The position numbers were made by a program, and so were the translations under genes. From positions 152,328-216,327 of the forward strand of contig NZ_FOAP01000015.1 in the NCBI RefSeq assembly GCF_900109545.1: a stretch of 64,000 nt of DNA. Reading direction: 5' to 3'. The notes under the pieces were generated by a model. It saw nothing but the letters and a program-made list of their open reading frames with translations, was not told the origin of the DNA and searched no databases. Below are positions 25,868-34,721 of the stretch, one piece after another (position 1 is the stretch's first letter; each line of letters opens with the position of its first letter). Source of the stretch: Stigmatella aurantiaca. Its GTDB lineage: Bacteria > Myxococcota > Myxococcia > Myxococcales > Myxococcaceae.

Positions 25868-27982
25868 TCAGGGCGCGTCCGGCGGCGGCCGGGTCTCCTC
25901 GATGACATCCTGCAGCAGGGTGCGCAGCGCGGGCAGCTCCACGGGCTTCTCCAGCCAGTACCGGGCCTGGCCGATGAACGCCTGGGCCCGGGGCGTGAAG
26001 GCCCCGCCGGTGAGGAAGATCATCCGCGCGGCCATGTCCGGGCGGTGCTCCCGGAGCCGGTCGTGCAGCTCCATGCCGGTGATGTCCGGCATGGCCAAGT
26101 CACACACGATGGCGTCGAACGTCTCGCCGCCCAGCAGCCGCTGCAGGGCCTCCATGCCCAGGAGCATGGTGATGTCGTAGCTGTCCTTGAGCGTCCGCCG
26201 GATGGACGAGGCCACCAGCGGCTCGTCATCGATGAGCAGCACCCGCGCCCGCGCCCCGCGGGAGGGCGCCGGGGTCCGCTCCTCGGGGACGGCCGGCGGC
26301 GCCTCGGTGGCCGGCAGCGTCACGGTGAACGCCGTGCCCTGGCCCACCTCGCTCCAGGCGGAAATCCTTCCGCCCAGCGCCACGATGATGCCGTGGCAGA
26401 TGGACAGGCCCAGCCCCGTGCCCACCCCCACGGGCTTGGTGGTGAAGAACGGCTCGAAGATGCGCGCGAGCACCTCCGGCTTCATGCCCGAGCCGGTGTC
26501 GCGGATCTCCACCTCCACCTGGCCGGAGGCGCCCACGCGCGTGCGCACCGTGACGCTGTGGGCCTCGGGGTTTCCCTCGGGGATGGCCTGCGCGGCGTTC
26601 ACCAGGAGGTTCAGGAACACCTGCCCCAGGCGCGTCTCGTCGCCCAGCACCGGGGGCACCGGGCCGTAGTCGCGCACCAGCCGGGCCCGGGGGCGCAGCT
26701 CCGGGGCCGCCATGTTGATGGCGAAGTCCAGCCCCTGGTGCACGTCCACCGGCACGCGCCGGGCATCCTCCACGCGGGAGAACGTCCGCAGGTCCTTCAC
26801 GATGGTGCGCACGCGGTTGGCGCCCTCGCGCGCGTCGGCCAGCGCCTTGCGCAGCTCCTCGTGGTGCGGGAGCTGCGCCGCGGCCTGCGTCCCCAGGTTC
26901 TCCTCCAGGTAGAGCAGGTTGTTGGTGATGAACGTCAGCGGGTTGTTGATTTCATGGGCCACGCCCCCCGCCAGCGTCCCCAGGGCGGCCATGCGGTCGG
27001 CGACGGCCAGCCGCATCTCCAGCACCTTGCGCTCGGTGATGTCCTGCGCCGTGCCGCTCAGCCGCACCGGCCGGCCCGAGCCGTCGCGCACCACCCGGCC
27101 CCAGATGTGGATCCACCGCACCTCGCCCGAGGCCTGGAGCAGCCGGTACTCCCCGTGCAGCGAGGGCCGCCCCGCCAGCACCTGGTGCAGCTCCTGCTCG
27201 AAGGGCGTCCGCTCCTCGGGGTGCATGCTCTTGAGGAGGGCCGCGTGGCTCGCCTCGCCGGGGGCCCGGCCCAGGATGCGGTAGAGCTCGGCGGACCACG
27301 TGTGGAGGTCCGAGGAGAGCTCCCAGTTCCAGCTGCCCATGTGGGCAATGGCCTGGGCCTCGGCGAGCGCCGCCTCGCTGCCCTTGAGCTGCTCCTCCAT
27401 CTGGAGGCGCTTCTGCAGCTCGATGCGGGCCACGAGCTGCTCGAGCACCATCCGCGAGCAGATCAACCCCAGCAGCCCCGCCATCAAGATGAGCCCCAGG
27501 TTGAGCAGCACCAGGCCGGGGTGCTCCATGAGCTGCCCCATCAGCGCCAGCATGGCCAGGTAGCAGCCGCTGATGAGGAGCGTGGAGAGCACCGTCGCCC
27601 GGGGCGTGTACCGGATGCCGATGACGACGACCGTCAGGCAGATGATGGTGAAGTAGTGGGTGTGGACGCCCCCGGTGGCGTACTGCCACGCCATCACGAA
27701 GCCGAAGTCGATGGCGGACGTCACGCTGGCCAGCAGCGCCGCCCGGTACCGCCGGTAGGGCTCCCACCAATAGAGGAAGAGCGCGTAGGCCATCGCCAGG
27801 ACCAGCACCCCGTAGGCGAACCGGGGCCCCTTCCCGGTGAGGCCCTCCAGCCACGGGTAGGAGAGGCCCCCCACCACGATGATCAGCAGCCGGAGCAGCA
27901 CCACGCCGCGCTCGGCGGCCAGAAACTTCTCCGCCAGCGCCCCTTCCCTCGATGACTCCGACAACTGCGCGATGCTGCCCAT
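25868..27982 (-). CDS. Membrane PAS hybrid histidine kinase with C-terminal receiver
   Basis: 704 aa; ATG at 27982 (MGSIAQLSESS) without a clear ribosome site in an AT-rich leader. About six membrane helices (residues 25-200), a PAS domain (about 225-345, MGSWNWELSSD ... LSGTAQDITERK), HisKA with GGVAHEINNPLTF (phospho-His), and a full ATPase domain (NLLVNAAQAIPEG, DTGSGM, GTGLGLSICHGI). It ends in a receiver (LLIDDEPLV, CDLAMPD, LEKPV). An intact sensor kinase with phosphorelay or self-control capability. Orphan; the signal is unknown. Divergent from cysQ. Confidence 0.9.
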   Translation of the reverse strand: MGSIAQLSESSREGALAEKFLAAERGVVLLRLLIIVVGGLSYPWLEGLTGKGPRFAYGVLVLAMAYALFLYWWEPYRRYRAALLASVTSAIDFGFVMAWQYATGGVHTHYFTIICLTVVVIGIRYTPRATVLSTLLISGCYLAMLALMGQLMEHPGLVLLNLGLILMAGLLGLICSRMVLEQLVARIELQKRLQMEEQLKGSEAALAEAQAIAHMGSWNWELSSDLHTWSAELYRILGRAPGEASHAALLKSMHPEERTPFEQELHQVLAGRPSLHGEYRLLQASGEVRWIHIWGRVVRDGSGRPVRLSGTAQDITERKVLEMRLAVADRMAALGTLAGGVAHEINNPLTFITNNLLYLEENLGTQAAAQLPHHEELRKALADAREGANRVRTIVKDLRTFSRVEDARRVPVDVHQGLDFAINMAAPELRPRARLVRDYGPVPPVLGDETRLGQVFLNLLVNAAQAIPEGNPEAHSVTVRTRVGASGQVEVEIRDTGSGMKPEVLARIFEPFFTTKPVGVGTGLGLSICHGIIVALGGRISAWSEVGQGTAFTVTLPATEAPPAVPEERTPAPSRGARARVLLIDDEPLVASSIRRTLKDSYDITMLLGMEALQRLLGGETFDAIVCDLAMPDITGMELHDRLREHRPDMAARMIFLTGGAFTPRAQAFIGQARYWLEKPVELPALRTLLQDVIEETRPPPDAP

Positions 27983-28052
27983 GATGGATAATTCAAATAT
28001 ACATGTTTCCGGGTGATCAACGAGGGTGCCGCCACCCGGGCGGAAGGACAGG

Positions 28053-28853
28053 ATGCTCGAACTCGATGAGGCAAGGGTGGCGGCGGTGTGCGGCGTGGCC
28101 CAGGAGGCGGGCCGCGCCACCCTGGCGTTTCATGGCGGCACGGTCGCCTTCGAGCGGAAGGCGGATGACTCGCCCCTGACGGCGGCGGACCGGGCGGCGC
28201 ACACCCACATCGTGGGGGCGCTGCGGCAGCTCACCCCCCACCTGCCCATCCTCTCGGAGGAGTCCAGCGCGGAGGAGGCGGCCGGGCGTCACGCCTGGAG
28301 CACCTTCTGGCTGGTGGACCCGCTGGATGGGACGAAGGAGTTCATCAAGGGCAGCGGCGAGTTCACCGTCAACATCGCCCTCATCTCCGGCACCCGGCCC
28401 GTGCTGGGCGTGGTGCACGTGCCCGTCACCGGGGTGACGTACTGGGGCAGCGGGGCGGGCGGCGCCTTCAAGGCCCTGCCCGGCCAGGCCCCCGTGCCCC
28501 TGCGCACCCGCCCCGCCGTGCCCGGGCAGCTCACCGTCGTGGCGAGCAGGGACCACGCGGGTCCCCGGGTGGAGGCGCTGCTGCGCCGGCTCGGCACGCC
28601 GCGCACGGCCACCCTGGGCAGCTCGCTCAAGTTCTGCCTCATCGCCGAGGGCCAGGCGGACTTCTACCCGCGCTTCCTGCCCACCAGCGAGTGGGACACC
28701 GCCGCGGCGCAGGCCGTCCTGGAGGCCGCCGGGGGCGGGGTGACGGACCTCGCCGGGCAGCGGCTCGTCTACAACAAGCCGCAGATCCTCAACCCCCCGT
28801 TCCTGGCCTTCGGGGACCCCGGCTACGGCTGGCACGCCCTGCTGAAGGATTAG
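28053..28853 (+). CDS. cysQ: 3'(2'),5'-bisphosphate nucleotidase CysQ (inositol monophosphatase family)
   Basis: 266 aa; ATG at 28053 with GGAAGGACAGG upstream. It converts PAP (from sulfate assimilation or carrier-protein loading) to AMP. The metal sites are all present: SPLTAADRAAH, LSEESS, VDPLDGTKEFIKG and the C-terminal SEWDTAAAQAVLEAAGG. Length and the DGTKEF motif favour CysQ over SuhB-type enzymes. Its stop overlaps that of the converging gene. Confidence 0.88.
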   Translation: MLELDEARVAAVCGVAQEAGRATLAFHGGTVAFERKADDSPLTAADRAAHTHIVGALRQLTPHLPILSEESSAEEAAGRHAWSTFWLVDPLDGTKEFIKGSGEFTVNIALISGTRPVLGVVHVPVTGVTYWGSGAGGAFKALPGQAPVPLRTRPAVPGQLTVVASRDHAGPRVEALLRRLGTPRTATLGSSLKFCLIAEGQADFYPRFLPTSEWDTAAAQAVLEAAGGGVTDLAGQRLVYNKPQILNPPFLAFGDPGYGWHALLKD

Positions 28854-29794
28854 GGCCGGGGCGGCGCCCCGGGCGCGCGGTCCGGGTTCGCGGGGGGCTC
28901 GGGCTCGCGGTGGAACATCTGGGCCAGCAGCCGCTCGGCCGCATCCGCGAGCACGTCGCGCGCCAGCCGGTCCTCCTCGCCGAAGAAGCGCCGGCCCACG
29001 CGCGCATCGAGCACGTGGGTGGCCAGCAGCGTGAAGGCCGCCGCCTCGTCGAAGGACGTCTCCGAGGACAGGACGCGCTTGCCCGGGTGCAGGTCCTCCT
29101 GGTCGAAGCGGCCCTCCCACGTCTCCCCCAGGGTGACGGAGAAGTACTGCACGGCCACGTTGCCGGGGCGGGCCATGTGCGAGGTGGCCACCACCACGCG
29201 CAGCCGCTGCTGCTCCTCCGGCGTCATCTGCCGCTTCCAGGCCTCGACGGTGGCGTGCATCGTCTCGAGCTGATCCCTCGCCGCGTCCTCCGCGTTGAGG
29301 AGCAAGTCGGGGGCCTGCGCGCGCGCGTAGGCGGTGAGCGCCTCGGGGGGGACGCCGCCCGGGGCCAGGGCCTGCACGAGGAGCGCCTGGGTGGACTCGA
29401 GGATGCGGCGCTGGCGCGCGGCCTCCCCGGGCGTGAAGCCCCGGTGTTCGAGGCTCTCCACCGCGGCGGTGAGGAGCCGCTGAATCCCCTGGAGCCGCTC
29501 CCGTAGGGGCTCGCCGGGCACGCCCCGCCGCTCCGAGAGCAGCATGTGGAGCGCCAGGGGCACGTGCGTGATGGACTTGAACGCGTGGTAGCGCCGCGTG
29601 CGCGCGGGGCCCTCGAAGCGCTGGCCGCCCCGCCGCAGAATCAGCACATCGTCGATCTGCGCAATCACCGGGCCCAGCCCCGCGAGGATCTCCTCCCGGC
29701 GCGCGGCATATGCCTCCCGGAACGCACCATTGAGGACCGACAGGGGATCCGTGGGCTCCAAGGCGGCGGGAAGGGGGGCGGAGGACTCGGCCAT
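28850..29794 (-). CDS. Conserved hypothetical soluble protein
   Basis: 314 aa, ATG at 29794. Mostly helical with no signal or membrane segment. Recognisable stretches are REEILAGLGPVIAQIDDVL, HAFKSITHVPLALHMLLSER and VVVATSHMARPGNVAVQYF. The C-terminus is Pro-rich. I do not recognise the family and see no catalytic signature. It is single, with its 3' end overlapping cysQ by 4 bases. Confidence 0.65.
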   Translation of the reverse strand: MAESSAPLPAALEPTDPLSVLNGAFREAYAARREEILAGLGPVIAQIDDVLILRRGGQRFEGPARTRRYHAFKSITHVPLALHMLLSERRGVPGEPLRERLQGIQRLLTAAVESLEHRGFTPGEAARQRRILESTQALLVQALAPGGVPPEALTAYARAQAPDLLLNAEDAARDQLETMHATVEAWKRQMTPEEQQRLRVVVATSHMARPGNVAVQYFSVTLGETWEGRFDQEDLHPGKRVLSSETSFDEAAAFTLLATHVLDARVGRRFFGEEDRLARDVLADAAERLLAQMFHREPEPPANPDRAPGAPPRP

Positions 29795-29936
29795 GGGCCC
29801 CCTATAACGCAAGCGCGGCGAGGCCACCGGCCGTCTTCCCGCTGGCGGTGCGCGCCTCCCTGACGCCGGGCCGCGCTCCAGCCGGCCGTCCCTGCGATTC
29901 GGGGCAGGCGGCACCGGGGTGGGCTAAGGTGGGGCC

Positions 29937-30989
29937 ATGTTCTGCGCGCACTGCGGGCAACCGCTTCCCACACCCCCGGGCCGGTTCTGCGCCCACTGTG
30001 GCAAGACCACCGCCGCCGAGGGCGCCTCGGACGGCCCCCGGCTTCCCCCCGAGGTGAGCCGGGCCGCGGCCTCCGCGGCGGAGGCCACCCGGCGGGCCGC
30101 GGAGCACACCGCCCACGCGGTGCAGAACGTCCTGGAGGACCCGCGCCTGCGGGGGCGCCTGCCGGGGCGCTCGCTGGCGCTGCTGGGCGCGGGGCTGGTG
30201 GCGCTCGCCATCCTCCTGACCCTGCTGCCCTTCTTCTCCGGCATCGGCTGGGTCTGGTCGGTGCTGATGCTCGCGGGCAGCGTGCTCATCGGCGCGCGCG
30301 AGCTGCGCGCCGCGGGCCGCATCCTCCCCACCCCGCTGGTGCGCGCGGCCCAGGTGGCCGAGCACCCGCACTTCCTGCCCCTCTTCACCCTGCTCACGTT
30401 CGTGCACGCGTTCATGGTGCTGTCGCTGGGCTTCATCCCGCTGCTGTGGCTGCTGGCCGCCCTCGTGCTCGGCTATGACCAGCGCCATGCCCTGCGCCCG
30501 CTCCTGGCCAGCCCGGGCACCCCGGCGCAGCAGCGCCTCGGCCGCTGGGTGCTGGTGGGCGCGCTGGTGTGTGTCACCTCGATGTGGCTGCTGACCTGGG
30601 GCTACAGCGGCGGCGGCTTCCTCGGGGGCTTCCAGCCCTACCACGTGCGCGAGATGCAGATGGATGGCTTCACGCGCAACTACGTGGACCACTACGAGTT
30701 CCGCTACGACTCGATGGTGAACTACATGCCGCCCTATGCCACCTCGGGGCGCGCCCGGCCGTTCTCGGCCCTGGTGGTGCTGGCGCTGGGGGCACTCGTG
30801 GTGCTCACCCGCGCGCGGCCTTTCGAGTTCAGCCGCTACCCGTGGCTGCTGCCCGCGCTGGCGGGGGGCATCACCCTGTGGGCGGTGCTCGGGCTCGTCT
30901 CCCGCCCGGGCCCGTGGCTCTTCCTCGCGGGCGCGCTCATCATCGATGTCGCGGTGGCGCGCGGCTTCAGGAGAGCAACGGCGACGTGA
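29937..30989 (+). CDS. Zinc-ribbon polytopic membrane protein
   Basis: 350 aa. Two tandem zinc knuckles at the very N-terminus (FCAHCGQ ... FCAHCGK), a Glu/Ala-rich linker, then about eight hydrophobic segments arranged in pairs from residue 80 on. A loop at about 225-275 is rich in aromatics (QPYHVREMQMDG, YVDHYEFRYDSMVNYMP). Such zinc-ribbon membrane proteins are common in myxobacteria and unassigned. The 3' end overlaps the converging hydrolase gene by 23 bp. Confidence 0.7.
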   Translation: MFCAHCGQPLPTPPGRFCAHCGKTTAAEGASDGPRLPPEVSRAAASAAEATRRAAEHTAHAVQNVLEDPRLRGRLPGRSLALLGAGLVALAILLTLLPFFSGIGWVWSVLMLAGSVLIGARELRAAGRILPTPLVRAAQVAEHPHFLPLFTLLTFVHAFMVLSLGFIPLLWLLAALVLGYDQRHALRPLLASPGTPAQQRLGRWVLVGALVCVTSMWLLTWGYSGGGFLGGFQPYHVREMQMDGFTRNYVDHYEFRYDSMVNYMPPYATSGRARPFSALVVLALGALVVLTRARPFEFSRYPWLLPALAGGITLWAVLGLVSRPGPWLFLAGALIIDVAVARGFRRATAT

Positions 30990-31785
30990 GGAACGCGTCC
31001 ACGGCCTGGGTCACCGCCAGGGGCGCGCTCAGGTGGGGCAGGTGCCCCCGCGCCGGGATGGGGACGAGCGTCGCCTGGGGAATGGTCCGCGCCATGTAGT
31101 GGGCCACCGAGTCCGGCACCGCGAAGTCCTCGCCGGCCTGGAGGATGAGCGTGGGGGGCCGCACGCGGGCCAGCTCCTCCCGGTGGTCGGACTGGAAGAT
31201 GATCTGCGCGATGGACCGGGCGATGTCCGGCCGCATGCCGCACAGGGTCCGGATGAACTCCTGCGCCAGCTCGGGCCGCTCCGGGTTGCCCATGGCCGCC
31301 TTGCCGAAGCCGCTCGCCCACGAGACGAAGCACGCGGACATGGACGCGTACAGCGCGTCGATCTCCGGCTGCTCGAAGCCCCCGACATAGTCCTGGGAGG
31401 GATCATTCAGGTAGCGCGGCGAGGCCTTCACGAGCACCAGCCGCCGGAAGCGCGTGGGGTCCATGGCCGAGGCCAGCACGCCCACCATGCCGCTCAGCGA
31501 GTGGCCCACCAGGGTGCAGTCCGAGAGCCCCAGCTCGTCGCACACCTCCAGCAGGTCCTCCGCATAGCGGTGCAGGCTGCGGTAGCGGCGCGCGGAGTAG
31601 GCGTTGAAGTCGGACTTGCCGCAGCCCACGTGGTCGAAGAGGACGACGCGGTACCGGTCCTGGAACGCCTCGGCCTGGAAGCGCCAGACGCTCTGCTCCG
31701 ACCCAAACCCGTGGGCCAGGAGCAGCGTCTCCGGCCCGTTGCCCAGCACCGTCACATTGTTGCGCTTCGTGATGACTGAACCCAT
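30967..31785 (-). CDS. RsbQ-like alpha/beta hydrolase
   Basis: 272 aa. Close in plan to Bacillus RsbQ and plant D14/KAI2 proteins: HGFGSEQSVWRF, VLFDHVGCGKSD, nucleophile GHSLSG (Ser96), SPRYLNDP and GGFEQPEIDAL, acid in LQAGEDFAVP, and base in ARGHLPHLS. RsbQ binds or hydrolyses a small hydrophobic molecule and works with a PAS phosphatase (RsbP) in stress signalling. No RsbP is adjacent here, so the partner is elsewhere or different. Cytoplasmic. Confidence 0.85.
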   Translation of the reverse strand: MGSVITKRNNVTVLGNGPETLLLAHGFGSEQSVWRFQAEAFQDRYRVVLFDHVGCGKSDFNAYSARRYRSLHRYAEDLLEVCDELGLSDCTLVGHSLSGMVGVLASAMDPTRFRRLVLVKASPRYLNDPSQDYVGGFEQPEIDALYASMSACFVSWASGFGKAAMGNPERPELAQEFIRTLCGMRPDIARSIAQIIFQSDHREELARVRPPTLILQAGEDFAVPDSVAHYMARTIPQATLVPIPARGHLPHLSAPLAVTQAVDAFLTSPLLS

Positions 31786-31821
31786 GACGCCCTGACCGAT
31801 GGTGGAGAGGCGGGGGACACC

Positions 31822-31843
31822 CCCCGGGGATTCCTTCCCGGGG
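31822..31843 (-). terminator. GC-rich hairpin after the GIY-YIG gene
   Basis: CCCCGGG (31822-31828) pairs with CCCGGGG (31837-31843) across an 8-base loop, 40 bases downstream of the GIY-YIG stop on the minus strand. No U tract follows, so it is a weak terminator candidate. Confidence 0.35.
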
Positions 31844-31884
31844 CCCGTGGGGAATCAACCACCGGCCCCTTCCCGTTGCTCACT

Positions 31885-32160
31885 TCAGGACGCTCGGCCT
31901 GCCCGGCCGCACACCAGCCGTAGCTTCTCGGCCCGGGTCAGCCGCTTGAGGGCGGCCTCGCGGCGCAGGGCGGCGCTTCGGTCCACGGCGGGCTCGCTCC
32001 ACACGAGCACCACGGGCAGCCGGGCCCGCGTGTAGGCCGCACCCCGTCCCTTTTCATGGGTCGCCACCCGGCGCTCCAGGTTGTTCGTGGCGCCGGTGTA
32101 CAGCGTTCCGTCCCGGCAGCGCAGCATGTAGACGGTCCAAGGGGGAGAAGCGTCCTGCAC
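31885..32160 (-). CDS. GIY-YIG nuclease-domain protein (UPF0213-like)
   Basis: 91 aa, GTG start at 32160. The whole protein is one GIY-YIG domain: VYMLRCRDGTLYTGATNN (the Y and T-G residues of the signature), RRVATHEKGRGAAYTRARLP and the conserved Glu in RREAALKRLTRAEKLRLV. This small family is widespread and its members may act in DNA repair or as structure-specific nucleases, but cellular roles are unsettled. It lies 30 bp after the CBS gene on the same strand. Confidence 0.85.
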   Translation of the reverse strand: MQDASPPWTVYMLRCRDGTLYTGATNNLERRVATHEKGRGAAYTRARLPVVLVWSEPAVDRSAALRREAALKRLTRAEKLRLVCGRAGRAS

Positions 32161-32190
32161 GCGCGGGACTGTACCGCACCGGGAGAAACT

Positions 32191-32541
32191 TCAGTGGCTC
32201 CCGTGTCCTCCCAGGGTTCCCTCCAGCAAATCTTCCGCCCGGATCAGCTGGACCTCCTTGGGCTCCTCGCCCCCCACGCACAGCTCCATCACCCGCGACA
32301 CCGGCAGCAAGGGGTCCTCCCCCCAGGCGGCCAGGATGTGGGCCTCGCTGAGGAGCCCCAGCAACCGCCCCGTGTCGTCCACCACAGGGAGCAGGCGGAC
32401 GTGGTGCCGCTCCATCACCTGCAAGGCACTCAGCAGCGTGGTGGTGGGTAAAACGGTGACAGCATGGCGAGGAGTTTCTTTCCCATCTGCGCTTTGCTGC
32501 TGCATCCCATGGTCCTCCAGGTCAGTGTGGGGATGTGGCAT
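32191..32541 (-). CDS. CBS-domain pair protein
   Basis: 116 aa. ATG at 32541 chosen because AGGGAGG lies 5 bases upstream; the frame extends to 32574. A His-rich start (MPHPHTDLEDHGMQQ) is followed by a CBS motif (VLPTTTLLSALQVMERHHVR LLPVVDD, then GRLLGLLSEAHIL) and a partial second CBS without a recognisable repeat end. CBS pairs bind adenine nucleotides and act as energy sensors. Divergent from the next hydrolase gene. Confidence 0.75.
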   Translation of the reverse strand: MPHPHTDLEDHGMQQQSADGKETPRHAVTVLPTTTLLSALQVMERHHVRLLPVVDDTGRLLGLLSEAHILAAWGEDPLLPVSRVMELCVGGEEPKEVQLIRAEDLLEGTLGGHGSH

Positions 32542-32651
32542 TGCAACCTCCCTGCCGTTCTTGAGGATGCTCACTTTTCAACGAAGCGCACGGCGTGCCA
32601 CCCAGGTACAATTCTTTTGTGACGCGAGCACAGGAGCCCAGGCTCCACCGA

Positions 32652-33671
32652 ATGGCAGATCTTTTCTCCCGGACGGTACGGCCAGGGGCTGAAGGTCCGC
32701 TCACCCTGACCTTCCGGCCCGATGAGCTGTACCGGGTCCCCACGGATGATGGGGCGGCCATCTGTCTGGGCCGCTACCACCCCCGGGGGGAACGGCGCTA
32801 CGCCGAGCCGGTCATCCTCTGCCATGGCCTGGGAGCCAACCGCTTCCACATGGACTTCGACGAGCACTACAGCCTGGCCCGGCACCTGGCGCGGGCGGGC
32901 TTCGAGACGTGGGTGCTGGAGCTGCGGGGCCGGGGGCTCGCGGGCCCCGGCGGGGACTTCACCTTCGATGACCAGGCCGAGCACGACGTGCGGGCCGCCC
33001 TGCGCACCGCCCTGTCCACTGGGTGCAAGGAAGTGCTCTGGGTGGGCCACTCCAAGGGCGGGCTGATGCTCTACGCGCACCTGGCCCGCAACCCCCAGGC
33101 CCCCGTGCGCGCCGCCGTCGCCCTGGGCAGCCCCTTCACCTTCGCCGTGCAGCCCGGCCTGCGCCTCTTCATTCAACGCATCGAGCCATTGTTGCGGCTC
33201 AAAATGATTCCCACGCGGCGCGTCGCGGGGCTGGCGTTCTTCGGGGCGCCGCCGGGGCCGCTGACGCGCTACATGATGCTCGCGGCCAACATGGAGACGG
33301 AGGTGGTGAAGCGGGCGCTGGCCAACGTGCCCTCGGACATCTCCGGCGGGGTGGCGCGCCAGTTCGCGCGGTGGGTCTCCACCAACGCCTTCACCTCCTA
33401 TGATGGTGGGTTCGACTACCGGGTGCCGCTGGCCGGCGCGCGGATGCCGTTCCTGCTGCTGGCGGGCAACAAGGACTTGCTGGCCCCGCCGCTGGCGGTG
33501 GCCCGGGCGCAGGAGTACCTGGGGGGGCCGGTGAAGCTGGTCATCGCCGGGAGGGACCACGGGTTCGCGGAGGACTACGGCCACGCGGACCTGGTGCTGG
33601 GGCGCCGGGCGCCGGACGAAATCTTCCCCCTGCTGGAGACGTTCCTCTCGGCGCACGCCACCCGGCTCTAG
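32652..33671 (+). CDS. Alpha/beta hydrolase (lipase-like)
   Basis: 339 aa from the ATG at 32652; a GTG at 32619 is an alternative, but TACAAT at 32606-32611 looks like a -10 element that would put transcription start near 32618. Motifs: oxyanion loop ILCHGLGANRFHMD, VLELRGRG, nucleophile elbow WVGHSKGGLM, acid in LLLAGNKDLLAPP and base in AGRDHGFAEDYGHAD. The plan resembles polyester/lipid hydrolases with a lid between the strands. Substrate unknown, cytoplasmic. Confidence 0.8.
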   Translation: MADLFSRTVRPGAEGPLTLTFRPDELYRVPTDDGAAICLGRYHPRGERRYAEPVILCHGLGANRFHMDFDEHYSLARHLARAGFETWVLELRGRGLAGPGGDFTFDDQAEHDVRAALRTALSTGCKEVLWVGHSKGGLMLYAHLARNPQAPVRAAVALGSPFTFAVQPGLRLFIQRIEPLLRLKMIPTRRVAGLAFFGAPPGPLTRYMMLAANMETEVVKRALANVPSDISGGVARQFARWVSTNAFTSYDGGFDYRVPLAGARMPFLLLAGNKDLLAPPLAVARAQEYLGGPVKLVIAGRDHGFAEDYGHADLVLGRRAPDEIFPLLETFLSAHATRL

Positions 33672-33728
33672 GGGCGGGGCGGCGGGCACTGTTGCCCTTT
33701 GGCCCGGTCCTGCTACAGGAAGTTCCGC

Positions 33729-34721
33729 ATGTGCCCCACCCTTCCGCGCGCCCCCCTGCTGGTCCTCTGCCTGCTCCTGGGCCTGGGGGGGTGTGACAAG
33801 CCGCCGCGCGAGGCCCCGGACGCCAACGTGGTGGCCATGGTGAACGGCGAGGTGCTGGGCCGGGCCGAGTTCGAGCAGGAGCTGTGGCGGGAGCTGTCCT
33901 CCGCGGAGGGGCCCGAGCGCACCCCCGAGGAGGTGGAGCCCTTCAAGCGGGCGCTGCTGGACACCCTCATCAAGCGGATGCTGCTGCTGCAGCAGGCCAA
34001 GCAGTACAACCTCACGGTCACCCCGGACGAGGTGGACCGGCGGATGCTGCGGCTGTCGGGGGACTACCCCGCGGAGGGCTTCAGCGACGTGCTGGCGCAG
34101 GGGCAGCTGTCGCTCGCGGAGCTGCGGGCGCGCGAGGCGAACCGGCTGCTCATCGAGAAGCTCTTCACGCACCATGTCTACGCGCGCGTGGCGGTGACGG
34201 AGGAGGAGCTCCGGGCGTACTACGCCGCGCACGAGGCGGAGTTCCAGGAGCCCGAGCAGGTGCACGCCGCGCAGCTCGTGGTGAAGGGGCTGGACGAGGC
34301 GCGGCGGGTGCAGGCGCAGCTCAAGGCGGGCAAGAAGTTCGCGGACCTGGCGCGGCTCTACTCGCTGAGCGCGGATGCCAAGGTGGGAGGAGACCTGGGC
34401 TTCTTCCCGCGCGGGCAGATGCCGCCCGCCTTCGATGAGGTGGTGTTCAACCTGCGGCCGGGGCAGGTGTCGGACGTGGTGTCCACGGAGTACGGCTACC
34501 ACCTGTTCCGGGTGCTCGAGTTCAAGCCGGCGCGCAAGCGGGAGTTCGCCGAGGTGCGGGCGCAGGTGGAGGCCCGCGAAGTCAAACGCAAGCAGGCAGA
34601 GGCGCACGAGGCCTTCGAGAAGGCGCTCCTGGACAAGGCGAAGCTCTCGGTGAACGAGAGCACGCTGCAGTCCATCCGGGGGCGGCCTACGGCTCAGGCC
34701 GCGGCGGCCAAGGGAAGATGA
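33729..34721 (+). CDS. PpiC-type peptidyl-prolyl isomerase lipoprotein
   Basis: 330 aa from the ATG at 33729 (AGGAA 8 bases upstream). Lipobox LLGLGGC. A SurA_N-like helical chaperone part (about 30-180, VVAMVNGEVLGRAEFEQELW, LIKRMLLLQQAKQ) precedes one parvulin domain (about 185-280: HAAQLVVKGLDEA, FADLARLYSLSADAKVGG, DLGFFPRGQMPPAFDEVVF, STEYGYHLFRVLE). A periplasmic folding factor for exported proteins. Stop overlaps the next chaperone gene (ATGA). Confidence 0.87.
   Translation: MCPTLPRAPLLVLCLLLGLGGCDKPPREAPDANVVAMVNGEVLGRAEFEQELWRELSSAEGPERTPEEVEPFKRALLDTLIKRMLLLQQAKQYNLTVTPDEVDRRMLRLSGDYPAEGFSDVLAQGQLSLAELRAREANRLLIEKLFTHHVYARVAVTEEELRAYYAAHEAEFQEPEQVHAAQLVVKGLDEARRVQAQLKAGKKFADLARLYSLSADAKVGGDLGFFPRGQMPPAFDEVVFNLRPGQVSDVVSTEYGYHLFRVLEFKPARKREFAEVRAQVEAREVKRKQAEAHEAFEKALLDKAKLSVNESTLQSIRGRPTAQAAAAKGR

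Noticed and set aside
32571..34607. 678-codon minus-strand open frame
   Set aside because: Lies antisense to the hydrolase and PpiC genes, which have clear motifs; its own translation is low-complexity Leu/Arg/His.
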